64,000 bases of DNA from Dactylosporangium fulvum (GCF_025137375.1 NZ_CP073720.1:7092501-7156500), one strand, 5' to 3'. Shown: positions 24,480-33,500, counted from the stretch's first letter. Numbers and translations are program-made. The notes: generated from the letters alone by a model not told the origin.

Positions 24480-24507
24480 TAGAGCAAACATCTTGACGTT
24501 TGCTCTA
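24480..24507. promoter_or_regulatory. Inverted-repeat operator around the -35 box of the forward catabolic operon
   Basis: TAGAGCAAAC (24480-24489) and GTTTGCTCTA (24498-24507) form a perfect 10-bp inverted repeat. The -35 hexamer TTGACG (24493-24498) runs from the 8-bp spacer into the right arm. A -10-like TCCAAT lies 17 bp downstream (24516-24521), placing the transcript start at the ATG at 24528. The GntR gene at 25735 in the same operon is the natural candidate repressor. Confidence 0.65.
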
Positions 24508-24527
24508 TCACCGCGTCCAATGTGGTG

Positions 24528-25742
24528 ATGACGACGGATGCCGGGTTGCTTCTGGTCGGGCTGCGGTGCGTGTTGTGCGGGACGGCGCACCGGCCGACCA
24601 TCGACGCGTCGGTCTGCCCGCGCCACGACGGACTCGCCGGCATCCTCGACGTGGTCATCCCCGCCGCCGGAGCACGCTCGGGCGCCGGGGACGACCCCCT
24701 CGACCGCTACCGGTCGCAGCTCCCCCTGCCGCCCGGTCCGCGGCGGCTGCCGTCGGGCTACCTCACCACGACCCCGTTGCTGCCGGCGCCCCGGCTCGCC
24801 GCCGACCTCGGCGTGGCCGAGCTGCTGATCAAGGACGAGAGCCGCAACCCGACCGGGTCACTCAAGGATCGCTCCTCCGCCCTCGCCGTGGAGCTCGCCG
24901 CGCATGCCGGGTTCACCGACATCGCCTGCGCCTCCACGGGCAACGCGGCGTCGAGCCTGGCGGGCGCGTGCGCCGCTGTCGGCCTGACCGCGCGGATCTT
25001 CGTGCCGGCGGCGACACCGCCCGGCAAGCTGGCGCAGCTCGCCGCGTTCGGCGCCGAGGTCATGCTGGTGCGCGGCAGTTACGACGACGCCTACTACCTG
25101 TGCGAAGAGGCGGCCCACGCGTTCGGGTGGTACGACCGCAACTGCGCCGTCAACCCGTACCTCATGGAGGGCAAGAAGACCTGCGCGCTCGAGATCGCCG
25201 ACCAGCTCGGCAACGCGGGCGCCGACTGGGTCAGCGTCGCGGTCGGTGACGGATGCACGGTCGCCGCGCTGGGCAAGGGGCTGGCGGAGATGCGACTGCC
25301 CCGGACCCCGCGGCTGCTGGCCGTGCAGCCGGCGGGCGCCGCACCGATCGCCGACGCCTGGGCCCGCGGCGACGAGAACGCCGTACCGGTGACGGCGAAC
25401 ACCCTGGCCGACTCGGTGTCGGTCGGCGCCCCGCGCAACGCGGTCAAGGCGCTGCGTGCCGTGCGGGCAGGCGGCGGCGCTTTCGTCACCGTCACCGACG
25501 ACGAGATCCTCGAGGCGGCGCGGATCCTCGGCACCCGGGCCGGTGTCTTCGCCGAGCCGGGCGCGGCGGCCGGGATCGCCGGAGTCCGCCGTGCCCGCGC
25601 GGAAGGGCTGATCGGGCCTGACGACCGGGTCGTCCATGTGGTCACCGGCAGTGGCTTGAAGACCGCGGCGCCGGTCGGCGCGGCGTTCCCGGAGATCGCG
25701 CCGACCCTCGACGCCGTGCGCGCGGTGGTCGACCTTGGCTGA
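24528..25742 (+). CDS. Threonine synthase-like PLP-dependent (fold type II) enzyme
   Basis: The ATG at 24528 coincides with the predicted transcript start; GTG codons at 24522/24525 are alternatives. The product is 404 residues. The N-terminus has a CVLCG...CPRHDG pair of cysteine motifs, as in actinobacterial threonine synthase-like proteins. The PLP lysine is in NPTGSLKDRS and the phosphate-binding loop is STGNAASSLAGA; a second PLP contact is GDGCTVAALGKG. Proven threonine synthases act on phosphohomoserine, but the location in a peptide catabolic island suggests a beta- or gamma-eliminating or replacing role on a liberated amino acid. It overlaps the GntR gene by 8 bp. Confidence 0.85.
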   Translation: MTTDAGLLLVGLRCVLCGTAHRPTIDASVCPRHDGLAGILDVVIPAAGARSGAGDDPLDRYRSQLPLPPGPRRLPSGYLTTTPLLPAPRLAADLGVAELLIKDESRNPTGSLKDRSSALAVELAAHAGFTDIACASTGNAASSLAGACAAVGLTARIFVPAATPPGKLAQLAAFGAEVMLVRGSYDDAYYLCEEAAHAFGWYDRNCAVNPYLMEGKKTCALEIADQLGNAGADWVSVAVGDGCTVAALGKGLAEMRLPRTPRLLAVQPAGAAPIADAWARGDENAVPVTANTLADSVSVGAPRNAVKALRAVRAGGGAFVTVTDDEILEAARILGTRAGVFAEPGAAAGIAGVRRARAEGLIGPDDRVVHVVTGSGLKTAAPVGAAFPEIAPTLDAVRAVVDLG

Positions 25743-26424
25743 CGACCACGGCTTTGTCCCGGTGCGCGGTGGACGGCTGTACGAAGACGTGGTCGACCAG
25801 ATCACGTACGCGATCCGGCGCGGGCGCTACCTGCCGGGCGATCGCATGCCGAGCATCGACGAGCTCGCCGTCCTGCTCGGCACGAGCCGCCCGACCGTCC
25901 GCGAGGCCGTGACCCTGCTGGCCGAGGCGGGTGTCGTATCGGTCCGGCGCGGCCACACCGGCGGCATCGTGGTGGCCACCTCGACCGTCCCGACCCACGT
26001 GCTCGGCCTCTCCCGCACCGGGCACCGCGCGACGCTCGCCGAGCTGACCGAGGCGCGGCGGCCTGTCGAGCAGGAACTGGCCCGCCTCGCCGGCCGGCGG
26101 GCGACGGAGGAGAACTTCCGCGCCATGGCGGAGGCGATCGCGTTGCTCGGCCCGGCGCGCGGCAACCGGGCCGAGTGGGTGCGCGCCAACGACCTGTTCC
26201 ACTACGAGATCGCCCGAGCCGCGCGCAGCCCCCGCCTGGCCCTGTACTCCCATCAGATCATGGAGGAGCTGGCGATCCTCCTCGACGGCTTCGACAAGAA
26301 GTACACCGACTACGACCACACCGTGCACGTCCACGAGGAGACGTTGCACGCGCTGCGCAACCGCGATCCGGGCCGGATCGCGGCGGTGATGGACGACCAT
26401 CTGGGCGAGCTGGAGGACACGTGA
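25735..26424 (+). CDS. GntR-family regulator, FadR/FCD type (first of two)
   Basis: The protein is 229 residues if TTG 25735 is the start; GTG 25759 is the next option. The winged helix is LYEDVVDQITYAIRRGRYLP, then RMPSIDELAVLLGTSRPTVREAV, then GVVSVRRGHTGG. The C-terminal FCD domain contains EARRPVEQELARLA, NDLFHYEIARAA and HEETLHALRNRDPGRIAAVMDDHL, with metal/ligand His residues. The translational overlaps with its neighbours make it part of the operon it probably represses, through the inverted repeat at 24480-24507. Confidence 0.92.
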   Translation: MADDHGFVPVRGGRLYEDVVDQITYAIRRGRYLPGDRMPSIDELAVLLGTSRPTVREAVTLLAEAGVVSVRRGHTGGIVVATSTVPTHVLGLSRTGHRATLAELTEARRPVEQELARLAGRRATEENFRAMAEAIALLGPARGNRAEWVRANDLFHYEIARAARSPRLALYSHQIMEELAILLDGFDKKYTDYDHTVHVHEETLHALRNRDPGRIAAVMDDHLGELEDT

Positions 26425-27599
26425 TCGGGATCGTCGGTGCACGGCTGTTCGACGCGGTGGACGGCACTGTACGTGAAGCGACCGTCACCATCCACGATGG
26501 ACTGATCAGCGCCGTCGGACCGGCGGCCCCGCCCGGGGCCACGATCCTCGACGGCACCGGCATGACACTCCTGCCCGGCCTGATCGACTGCCACACCCAC
26601 CTGTGCGCGACGGCGACGACCGACATCATCGCCCAGATGACCGGCGACAGCCCCACGCGTGCCGCCATCCATGCCGTGCGCAACGCGCGGAGCCACCTCG
26701 ACGCAGGTGTGACGACGGTACGCGACTGCGGGGCCCTCGGCGGCATCGCGATCGAGGTGTCCCGCGCCGTCGACGACGGCCTGGTCGAGGGCGCGCGGGT
26801 GCAGGCGGCCGGGCTCGTGATCACGATGACCGGCGGCCACGGCTATTTCCTCGGCCGCGAGGTCGACGGCGTCGACGAGGTACGCAAGGCGACCCGGCTG
26901 GCCGTGAAGGAGGGCGCCGGCTTCATCAAGGTGATGTCGACGGGCGGCCTGCTGACGCCGGGCGTCACGGCCGGGCGCACGGCGTACGCGCCGGAGGAGC
27001 TCAAGGTGCTCGTCGGCGAGGCGCACAACGCGGGGCTGCGGGTCGCGACGCACGCGATCGGCACCGAGGGGATCAAGAACGCGCTGCGGGCCGGCGTCGA
27101 CTCCGTCGAGCACGGGTTCTACCTCGACGACGAGGCCATCGAACTGCTGCTCGCCCGCGACGACGTCTACCTGGTGCCGACGCTCGCGGGCGTGGAGTGC
27201 GCGCTCGCGTCCGGCGACCGGCTGGCACCGTGGCTGCGGGCCAAGTCGGAGGCGGTGGTCGCCGACCGCGAAGCCAGCTTCCGGCGGGCGCACGCGGCCG
27301 GTGTGCGGTTCGCGGCCGGCACCGACGCCGGTACGCCGTTCAACCAGCACGGCGGGCTGGCCGAGGAGATCACGCTGATGGCGCGGATCGGGTTGTCACC
27401 GGCCGAGGCACTGATCGCCGCGACCCGCCACGCCGCGGCCAACCTCGGCCTGGCCGACCGGATCGGCACGATCGAAGTGGGCAAGGTCGCCGACCTGGTC
27501 CTGGTCGAGGGTGACCCGCTGGCCGACCTCTCCGCGCTGCGCCGCGTGCGGCAGGTCATCCAGGGCGGTGCCCCACGGTCCCCGGCAGCGCACCGGTGA
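26421..27599 (+). CDS. Prolidase/imidazolonepropionase-like metal-dependent amidohydrolase
   Basis: GTG 26421 overlaps the regulator stop by 4 bp (GTGA); 392 residues. It shows the amidohydrolase-superfamily pattern: LLPGLIDCHTHL with the HxH metal pair, the probable carboxylated Lys in GFIKVMSTGG, THAIG, VEHGFYLDD and the terminal Asp in FAAGTDAGTPFNQHGG. This set is typical of the Xaa-Pro dipeptidase subgroup (Sgx9260-like), which cleaves L-Xaa-L-Pro/Arg/Lys dipeptides. No signal peptide is present, so it acts on imported peptides in the cytoplasm. The last 44 bp overlap, tail to tail, the end of the D-aminoacylase gene. Confidence 0.9.
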   Translation: MIGIVGARLFDAVDGTVREATVTIHDGLISAVGPAAPPGATILDGTGMTLLPGLIDCHTHLCATATTDIIAQMTGDSPTRAAIHAVRNARSHLDAGVTTVRDCGALGGIAIEVSRAVDDGLVEGARVQAAGLVITMTGGHGYFLGREVDGVDEVRKATRLAVKEGAGFIKVMSTGGLLTPGVTAGRTAYAPEELKVLVGEAHNAGLRVATHAIGTEGIKNALRAGVDSVEHGFYLDDEAIELLLARDDVYLVPTLAGVECALASGDRLAPWLRAKSEAVVADREASFRRAHAAGVRFAAGTDAGTPFNQHGGLAEEITLMARIGLSPAEALIAATRHAAANLGLADRIGTIEVGKVADLVLVEGDPLADLSALRRVRQVIQGGAPRSPAAHR

Positions 27600-29163
27600 A
27601 CCGGCCGGCGCTGACCACGGCGGTACCGTTGACGAGCACCTCGTCGACGCCGGCGGGCGTGCTGATCAGCGCGTCCTCCCGTACCGCGGTGCCGACACCG
27701 GCCGGGTCGAACACGACGACGTCGGCCCGGTAGCCGGCCGCGAGCACGCCACGGTCGGTGAGCCCGATCTGTGCGGCAGGCTCCGCGGTCATCCGGGCGA
27801 CCGCCTGCTCGATCGGGACCAGGCGTTCGTCACGGACGAAGCGGCCGAGCATCTCCGGGGCGTAGCCCCAGTCGGAGGCGCACATCGCGTGCCCGGCGAG
27901 CGGGCCGTCGAGCGCGCCGGTCAGGCCGTCGCCCATCACCAGGAAGTCCGGCTGCAGCAGTGCCCACCGCAGATCGGCGTCGTCGAAGACCCGCTCGACG
28001 ACCACGGCGTCGTAGAAGTCGACGTCGGCGCGGCGCAGCACCTCGAGGACCACCTCGGGCAGCGACATGCCCCACTCGCCGGCGAGGTCGCCGAGCGACC
28101 GGCCGACCAGCGCGCCGTCGCCGCCGTCGGACGCGAGGTAGCAGGTCGCCGCGACGCCGCCCTCGAGCGCGTCGACGAACCGCTGGTCGAGGTCGTCGAG
28201 GAGGCTCCGGTCGGCGAGCCGGCGGGCCACCTCGCGCCGCGGTGCGTCGCGGATCGACATCGGCACGACAAAGGTGGGCAGCGGGGTGGGGCCGTGCGGA
28301 AACGGGAAGACGTCGAGCCGCGACCGGGTCGGGCCGGCGCGGACCACGTCGACGGCGCGATGGAACAGCGACCGGTCGGTGGCGGTCGGCCGCCGCACGA
28401 AGTGCGAAAGCTGGAGCCGGCATCCGGTGCGGCCGGCGATTGCGACCGCCTCCTCCGCCGCCTCCACGATGCGGTCCGTCCTGTTGCGACAGTGCGAGGC
28501 ATAGAGGCCCGCACGCTCCCCGACCGGGCCGGTGACGGTGATGAGCTCCGCGGTGTCGGCGGCCAGACCCGGCGCGTACTCCAGGCCGGTGGAGATACCC
28601 ACCGCGCCGGCGTCCATCGCCTCGCCGACCAGCTCGCGCATCCGGTCGAGCTCGGCACGGCGCAGGGCGCGTGTTTCGAACCCGGCAACGGCGAGCCGCA
28701 GCGCGCCGTGTGCGATGAGCGGGAACACGTTGACGCCGACGCCCCGGCCGCGAAGCACGTCCAGGTATTCGGGGAATGTGCGCCAGGTCTGCCGATCGTC
28801 CCACGCGGCACGCCAGCCGGGGATGTTCGTCGGCACCAGCGGCGCCGACCGGTCGGTGACGGGTGCGACGCCGTGCCCGCAGTTGCCGGTCACCACGGTC
28901 GTGATGCCTTGCGCGACGCTGCTCTGCGCGCGGCCGTCGACGGCGAGCGTGAAGTCCGCGTGCGAGTGGATGTCGATGAATCCAGGGCTCACGACCTTGC
29001 CCGTGACGTCGAGCGTCCTCCGGCCGGCGAAGGCGCCGGGCGCGCCGACCGCGGCGATCCGGTCGCCGTCGACGGCGACGTCGGCGAGCACTGCCGGGCC
29101 GCCGCGACCGTCGACGACGGTGCCGCCGGTCAGCACGAGGTCGTGGGTCCGGGGCTCAGTCAT
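27556..29163 (-). CDS. N-acyl-D-amino-acid deacylase (D-aminoacylase)
   Basis: The 535-residue protein overlaps the preceding M20 gene by 4 bp (ATGA). It has the D-aminoacylase features: GGTVVDGRGGPAVLADVAVDG, the metal pair in FIDIHSHADF, TTVVTGNCGHGVAP with the metal-bridging Cys, GISTGLEYAPG, LQLSHF and a C-terminal GVLAAGYRADVVVFDPAG. Such enzymes remove N-acyl groups from D-amino acids and belong to the amidohydrolase superfamily. Its presence is the best clue that the island handles acylated D-residues. The 44-bp overlap of its 3' end with the opposing gene is unusual and may create antisense interference. Confidence 0.92.
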   Translation of the reverse strand: MTEPRTHDLVLTGGTVVDGRGGPAVLADVAVDGDRIAAVGAPGAFAGRRTLDVTGKVVSPGFIDIHSHADFTLAVDGRAQSSVAQGITTVVTGNCGHGVAPVTDRSAPLVPTNIPGWRAAWDDRQTWRTFPEYLDVLRGRGVGVNVFPLIAHGALRLAVAGFETRALRRAELDRMRELVGEAMDAGAVGISTGLEYAPGLAADTAELITVTGPVGERAGLYASHCRNRTDRIVEAAEEAVAIAGRTGCRLQLSHFVRRPTATDRSLFHRAVDVVRAGPTRSRLDVFPFPHGPTPLPTFVVPMSIRDAPRREVARRLADRSLLDDLDQRFVDALEGGVAATCYLASDGGDGALVGRSLGDLAGEWGMSLPEVVLEVLRRADVDFYDAVVVERVFDDADLRWALLQPDFLVMGDGLTGALDGPLAGHAMCASDWGYAPEMLGRFVRDERLVPIEQAVARMTAEPAAQIGLTDRGVLAAGYRADVVVFDPAGVGTAVREDALISTPAGVDEVLVNGTAVVSAGRFTGALPGTVGHRPG

Positions 29164-30491
29164 GGAGCCGGTACGGGCAGAAACGCGAGGGCGGCCCCGA
29201 CGATGGTCTCGATGCCGCGGCGCAGCGTGGGCAGTCGGTCCGGGGCGTAGTACGGCGTGTGCTGGCCGGGCATCCGGGCGATGCGCTCACGCAGGTCACC
29301 GCTCGCCGCGTCCCAGAGCGTGGCCGCGGTGCTGCCGTAGAACCACATCGACACCGGGATCGCCGGTCCGGGATAGTAGCGCCCGTCGCCGGGCTCTCCG
29401 AAGTACGCGAAGTCTTCGCTGCCCTTGTTGGGCCACGGCAGATCGACCATGTCCTCGGCCGGGAAGAGCTCGGCGTGCACCGCCCGCACCCGGGCGGTGA
29501 CGTCGGCGTCGTTACGGACCGGCAACGTCTGCTCGATCAGCTCGATGTCGGGTGACCGGGGTGCCCGGCCGGCCGCGGCGACGCCGCGCACGATCCGCTC
29601 CATCGCGGCCTGCAGTTGGTCCATCACGTCCTCGGAGGTGCCTCGGAGGGTGACCTCGAGCACCGCCTCGGCCGGAATGATGTTCGGCCGGGATCCGGCG
29701 TGGACGGAGCCCACGGTGAGCACGGTCATCTCGTCGGGGTCGACCTCGCGCGAGACGACGGTCTGCAGCATGACGACGGTCTGGGCGGCGAGCACGACGG
29801 GGTCGACGGACCAGTGCGGGGCGGCGCCGTGCGCGCCGTTGCCGTGGATGGTGATCCGGAAGTTGCGGCAGGCCGAGTAGGCGATCCCGGGCCGGTGGTG
29901 CACCATCCCGGCGCGCGTGACGGCGCAGTGCTGGGCGAGCACGACGTCCGGGCGGGGGAAGCGGCCGTCGGCGCGGAACAGGCCGTCGGCGAGCATCGCC
30001 TTCGCGCCCTGCATCGATTCTTCCGCCGGCTGGGCGATCAGCACGAGCGTGCCGGACCATGCCTCGCGGCGCTCGGCGAGGAGCCGAGCGGCCCCGACCA
30101 GGCTCGCGGTGTGCAGGTCGTGACCGCAAGCGTGCATGACCGGCACCATGGTGCCGTCGGCGCGGGTGGCGATGGCGGTGCTCGCGTACGGCAGCCCGGT
30201 GTCCTCCGCGATCGGCAGCGCGTCGAAGTCGGCGCGCACCGCCACCACCGGCCCGGCCCCGTTGGCGAGCACGCCGATGACGCCGTGGCCGCCGACGGCG
30301 GGGGTCACCGCGAGGCCGGCCGCGGCGTAGCGGTCGGCGATGACTGTGGCCGTCCGCGCCTCGGCCCCGGACAACTCGGGGTTGGCGTGCAGGTCGCGGT
30401 AGAGCGCGTCGATGTCCGGCAGAACCAGGTCGAGATCGCCGAGCACCGCGCGGACCCGGTCAGCGGTCTCCTGCGGGGATTCGATCACCAT
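29160..30491 (-). CDS. M20D-family amidohydrolase (hippurate/N-acyl-amino-acid hydrolase type)
   Basis: The 443-residue protein starts at ATG 30491. The M20 metal site is VMHACGHDLHTASL, with QPAEESMQGAKAM supplying the catalytic Glu pair, and the dimerisation lid begins near FRITIHGNGAHGAAPHWSVDPV. A third metal ligand region is GSEDFAYFGEPG. Close types hydrolyse N-acyl amino acids or aminobenzoyl conjugates. It leads a two-gene operon with the D-aminoacylase, so together they would cover L- and D-configured acyl amino acids (inference). A reverse promoter is visible upstream (30555-30584). Confidence 0.93.
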   Translation of the reverse strand: MVIESPQETADRVRAVLGDLDLVLPDIDALYRDLHANPELSGAEARTATVIADRYAAAGLAVTPAVGGHGVIGVLANGAGPVVAVRADFDALPIAEDTGLPYASTAIATRADGTMVPVMHACGHDLHTASLVGAARLLAERREAWSGTLVLIAQPAEESMQGAKAMLADGLFRADGRFPRPDVVLAQHCAVTRAGMVHHRPGIAYSACRNFRITIHGNGAHGAAPHWSVDPVVLAAQTVVMLQTVVSREVDPDEMTVLTVGSVHAGSRPNIIPAEAVLEVTLRGTSEDVMDQLQAAMERIVRGVAAAGRAPRSPDIELIEQTLPVRNDADVTARVRAVHAELFPAEDMVDLPWPNKGSEDFAYFGEPGDGRYYPGPAIPVSMWFYGSTAATLWDAASGDLRERIARMPGQHTPYYAPDRLPTLRRGIETIVGAALAFLPVPAP

Positions 30492-30554
30492 TGGCGCCTC
30501 CCGGGGTGGGGTCCGTCAGCCGATCAGGCGGCTGCCCGAGCCTGTTCGAGCCAC

Positions 30555-30584
30555 AGACTAGCTTTCGTTCTTACGCCGACTCAA
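30555..30584 (-). promoter_or_regulatory. Probable promoter of the M20/D-aminoacylase operon
   Basis: On the reverse strand TTGAGT (30584-30579) and TAGTCT (30560-30555) are separated by 18 bp. The transcript would begin near 30548, about 57 nt before ATG 30491. The TTCGA-N15-TCGAA motif lies 18 bp upstream of the -35 box. Confidence 0.45.
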
Positions 30585-30601
30585 GGAAGAGTGCGCATAT
30601 T

Positions 30602-30626
30602 TTCGAAATTCTATTGACTAGTCGAA
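30602..30626. promoter_or_regulatory. TTCGA-N15-TCGAA operator, copy A
   Basis: TTCGA (30602-30606) and TCGAA (30622-30626) form an inverted repeat around the forward -35 hexamer TTGACT (30614-30619). It matches copy B at 43322-43346 at 21 of 25 positions, with the -35 box at the identical offset. It sits between the divergent M20 and FAH genes and may control both. Confidence 0.75.
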
Positions 30627-30688
30627 CACCTCAGCCTGATGCTGGAGCGGGCCGGACGGCCGGCCTCTCGGCGAGCAAGGAGCGGCAC

Positions 30689-31546
30689 ATGCGGATCGCG
30701 AACGTCGACGGCCGGCTGACCATCGTCACGGAGGTCGGTGGCATCGACGTCGAGCGGGCGAGCGGGGGTCGTTACCCGGCCGACCCGGCCGCGGTGTACC
30801 CGCGCTGGACCGAGTTCCGGGAATGGGCCGGGTCGATCGACGACACCGTCGACGCCGTGCCCATCGACGAGGCCACGCTCCGCGCCCCGTCGCCGCGGCC
30901 GGCGCAGGTCTTCGCGATCGGGCTCAACTACGGGGCGCACGCGCTCGAGGCGGGGTACGAGATCCCTGAGGTCCCTGTGACGTTCACGAAGTTCTCGACG
31001 TGCATCACGGGCCCGCACGGGGACCTGCCGATCCCCGGTGACGCGGTCGACTGGGAGGTGGAGCTCGTCGCGATCATCGGAGTGCTGGCGACGCACGTCT
31101 CCCCCGACGACGCGTGGCGCCACGTCGCGGGGCTCACCGTCGGGCAGGACTACTCCGAGCGCCGGGTGCAGACGCTCGGGCAGACGCCGCAGTTCAGCCT
31201 CGGCAAGTCGTTCCCGGGCTTCGGCCCGACCGGACCGTGGCTCGTCACGCTCGACGAGTTCGACGACCTGGACGACCTCGCCCTCGAATGCCGGGTCAAC
31301 GGCGAGGTGATGCAGTCCGGGCGGACCCGCGACATGATCCTCTCGGTGCCGGGCATCGTGTCGCGCCTGTCGGCGGTGTGCCCGTTGCTGCCCGGCGACC
31401 TCATCTTCACCGGCACGCCCGACGGTGTCGGCTCGGGCCGGACACCGCCGGTCTACCTGCGTCCGGGCGACGAGGTGGTCAGCACGATCGAGCGGATCGG
31501 CGCGATCCGCCAGCGATGCGTGGTCGCGGCACACGCGGTCGTCTAG
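30689..31546 (+). CDS. Fumarylacetoacetate hydrolase (FAH) family enzyme
   Basis: ATG 30689 follows AAGGAG by 6 bp; 285 residues. FAH-family signs are QVFAIGLNYGAHALEAG, PVTFTKFSTCITGPHGDLPIP, the metal Glu pair in DWEVELVAIIG, the DYSERR segment, the Lys in FSLGKSFPGFGPTGP and the terminal DLIFTGTPDGVGSG. The family contains hydrolases, decarboxylases and isomerases that cleave C-C bonds in beta-diketo acids or rearrange muconate-type acids. Here it is alone on the forward strand between two reverse operons, with the island operator in its promoter. Its role is probably a late step on the carbon skeleton. Confidence 0.92.
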   Translation: MRIANVDGRLTIVTEVGGIDVERASGGRYPADPAAVYPRWTEFREWAGSIDDTVDAVPIDEATLRAPSPRPAQVFAIGLNYGAHALEAGYEIPEVPVTFTKFSTCITGPHGDLPIPGDAVDWEVELVAIIGVLATHVSPDDAWRHVAGLTVGQDYSERRVQTLGQTPQFSLGKSFPGFGPTGPWLVTLDEFDDLDDLALECRVNGEVMQSGRTRDMILSVPGIVSRLSAVCPLLPGDLIFTGTPDGVGSGRTPPVYLRPGDEVVSTIERIGAIRQRCVVAAHAVV

Positions 31547-31637
31547 GCTTCATGATCCGGTTGAGAGCGTCGCGAGCACTCATCACCGCGCCCGCACCCA
31601 AGCCGACCAGCAGAGACCCGAAGGTTAAATAACAAGA

Positions 31638-33500
31638 CTAGTTCGTCGCCGGCGGGTCCGGGCGCAGATGGCGGTCGAGGAAACGATCGACCGCCTCGGC
31701 CCGGCGGACCCGGCTCGACGGGCGGCCGTGCAGGTTCATCAGGTGCCCCTCGCCTGGTATGCGGACGAGATCGACGTCCCGGCCGAGGGCCCGCAGCGCC
31801 GCGTGCATCTGCTCGCTCTGCGCCACCGGACACACCTGGTCGTGCTCGGCGTGGACGAGCAGGAGCGGCGTGGTGATCCGGTCGGCGTGCACGAGCGGTG
31901 AACGGTCGACGAACCGCGGCGACGTCCACGGCGTGCCGCCCATCGGCAGGTCCCAGAACGACGGTGGACCAACGCCGGCTCCCCAGGCCGCGACGAAGTC
32001 GCTGATGCCGTTCTCGCTGATCGCGGCCGCGAATCTGGTGCTGTGCGCGACGGCCCACTGTGTCATGAACCCGCCGTAGCTCACGCCCCAGATCGCCGTG
32101 CGGCGGCGGTCCACCGTGGGCAGCGCGGTCGCCACGTCGACGGCCTCGCACACGTCCGACCAGTCGGTGCCGCCCCAGTCGCCCCGGATGGCCGTGGCGA
32201 ACGCCTCGCCGTAGCCCTGGCTGCCGCGGGGGTTGAGGGTCAGCACAGCGTAGCCCCGCGCGGCGAGCCGCTGGACCTCGGCGGTGAACCGCCAGCCGAC
32301 CGCACCGTGCGGGCCGCCGTGGACGTTGACCAGCAGTGGCCGTGGCGCGGCGCCGGGCCCTGCGGTCAGCCAGGCGTCGATCGTGACGCCGTCGTGGGCA
32401 CGCACCGGCAGCGGTACCGTCGGCAGGGCGTGACGCGCGACGTCGGGGTTGGCGTCGGTCACCGGATCCGACCGGTGCGACGCCTCGTCGGCGACATGGA
32501 CGTCGCCCGGGTTGGCCGCGTCAGTGCGCACGAACGCGAGCCGGCCGCCGCCGACGGTCGGGGTCAGGCAGGCGTGGTCGCCTTCGAACACGAGACCGTC
32601 GGTGCCCGACGCCGGGGCGAACCAGGCGAGCGGGCCCCGTCCGCCGACCGCGACCTCGGCGTAGATCCGGCCGGTCGCCGCCGACCACACCAGCGGCGCG
32701 TCGCCGGTGCCGCGCGGGTCGTCGCCGCGGACGGGGTTGCCGAGGCCGTGGGTCCACGCCGCGGTCAGGTCGGCCGGTGCCTGCCCGGCGCGGTCGGTCA
32801 GCCAGAGGCGCAGGTTGACGTCGCCCGCGTCGCCGTGCCGGTGGCCCAGGTAGGCCAGCCGGGTCCCGTCGGAGCTCCACGCGAAGCCGCGGACCGGGCC
32901 CGTGCCGTCGGTGACACGCGTGACCGGCCCCGCTCCGGCGGCGTCGAGATGGCACAGGTCGGGCCGTGCACCGAACCGGGTCGTCAAGAAGCCCAGCCGT
33001 GCTCCGTCCGGTGACCACTGTGGACCGTAGGAGTCGTCCGGAACCGTCCACAGCGGACGGCCACCGTGGTCGATCACCTCGATCCGCCGCCGGCGCGCGT
33101 AGAGGCCCGGCAACCCGTCGACCCGAGACCCGTCGAGCGACTCGACGAGCGCGACGCGGGTGAACGCCAGTCGGGTGCCGTCCGGCGACCATGCCGGTTC
33201 GGTGACCCGGCCGCCGTCGGCCGCCGCCAAGCACCGGGCGGCGCCGGTCGCCAGGTCGAGCATCCACAGTGCACCGGCGCGGCACACCGCCAACCGGCGG
33301 CCGTCGGGCGACCAGCGCGGTGCCTCGCCGTCGCCGAGCCAGGTCGTCGGTCCGCCGCCGGCCGCCACGACGCCGACCCGTGACACCACAGCGTCGGCGG
33401 CGTGGTCGAGGGCGCGTTCGACGTACGCCACCCGGTCACCGGCGGGCGACAGCCGCGGGTCGCTCAGCCAGCGCAGGTCGGCGGTCCGCTCGTCAGTCAC
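31638..33500 (-). CDS. S9-family prolyl oligopeptidase/acylaminoacyl peptidase
   Basis: The 620-residue protein has an N-terminal beta-propeller (about 1-360) with repeated WSPDG motifs (APRWSPDGRRLA, PAWSPDGTRLAF, PQWSPDGARLGF, AWSSDGTRLAYLG) and a C-terminal alpha/beta-hydrolase. The nucleophile is in GVSYGGFM, the Asp in HAEHDQVCP and the His in GEGHLMN; NVHGGPHG forms the oxyanion region. It lacks a signal peptide. S9C members release N-acyl or free N-terminal residues from short peptides, in accord with an operon that also carries an oligopeptide importer. It is the last gene of the operon and overlaps the upstream dehydrogenase by 8 bp. Confidence 0.94.
   Translation of the reverse strand: MTDERTADLRWLSDPRLSPAGDRVAYVERALDHAADAVVSRVGVVAAGGGPTTWLGDGEAPRWSPDGRRLAVCRAGALWMLDLATGAARCLAAADGGRVTEPAWSPDGTRLAFTRVALVESLDGSRVDGLPGLYARRRRIEVIDHGGRPLWTVPDDSYGPQWSPDGARLGFLTTRFGARPDLCHLDAAGAGPVTRVTDGTGPVRGFAWSSDGTRLAYLGHRHGDAGDVNLRLWLTDRAGQAPADLTAAWTHGLGNPVRGDDPRGTGDAPLVWSAATGRIYAEVAVGGRGPLAWFAPASGTDGLVFEGDHACLTPTVGGGRLAFVRTDAANPGDVHVADEASHRSDPVTDANPDVARHALPTVPLPVRAHDGVTIDAWLTAGPGAAPRPLLVNVHGGPHGAVGWRFTAEVQRLAARGYAVLTLNPRGSQGYGEAFATAIRGDWGGTDWSDVCEAVDVATALPTVDRRRTAIWGVSYGGFMTQWAVAHSTRFAAAISENGISDFVAAWGAGVGPPSFWDLPMGGTPWTSPRFVDRSPLVHADRITTPLLLVHAEHDQVCPVAQSEQMHAALRALGRDVDLVRIPGEGHLMNLHGRPSSRVRRAEAVDRFLDRHLRPDPPATN

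Noticed and set aside
24528..25742. Calling the PLP enzyme a housekeeping threonine synthase (thrC)
   Set aside because: The fold and motifs fit the family, but the gene is embedded in a GntR-controlled peptide catabolic operon with no hom or thrB neighbours, so the biosynthetic role is unsupported.
27511..29250. A forward open frame of 579 codons opposite the D-aminoacylase gene
   Set aside because: Antisense to a complete amidohydrolase; no ribosome site and no domain.
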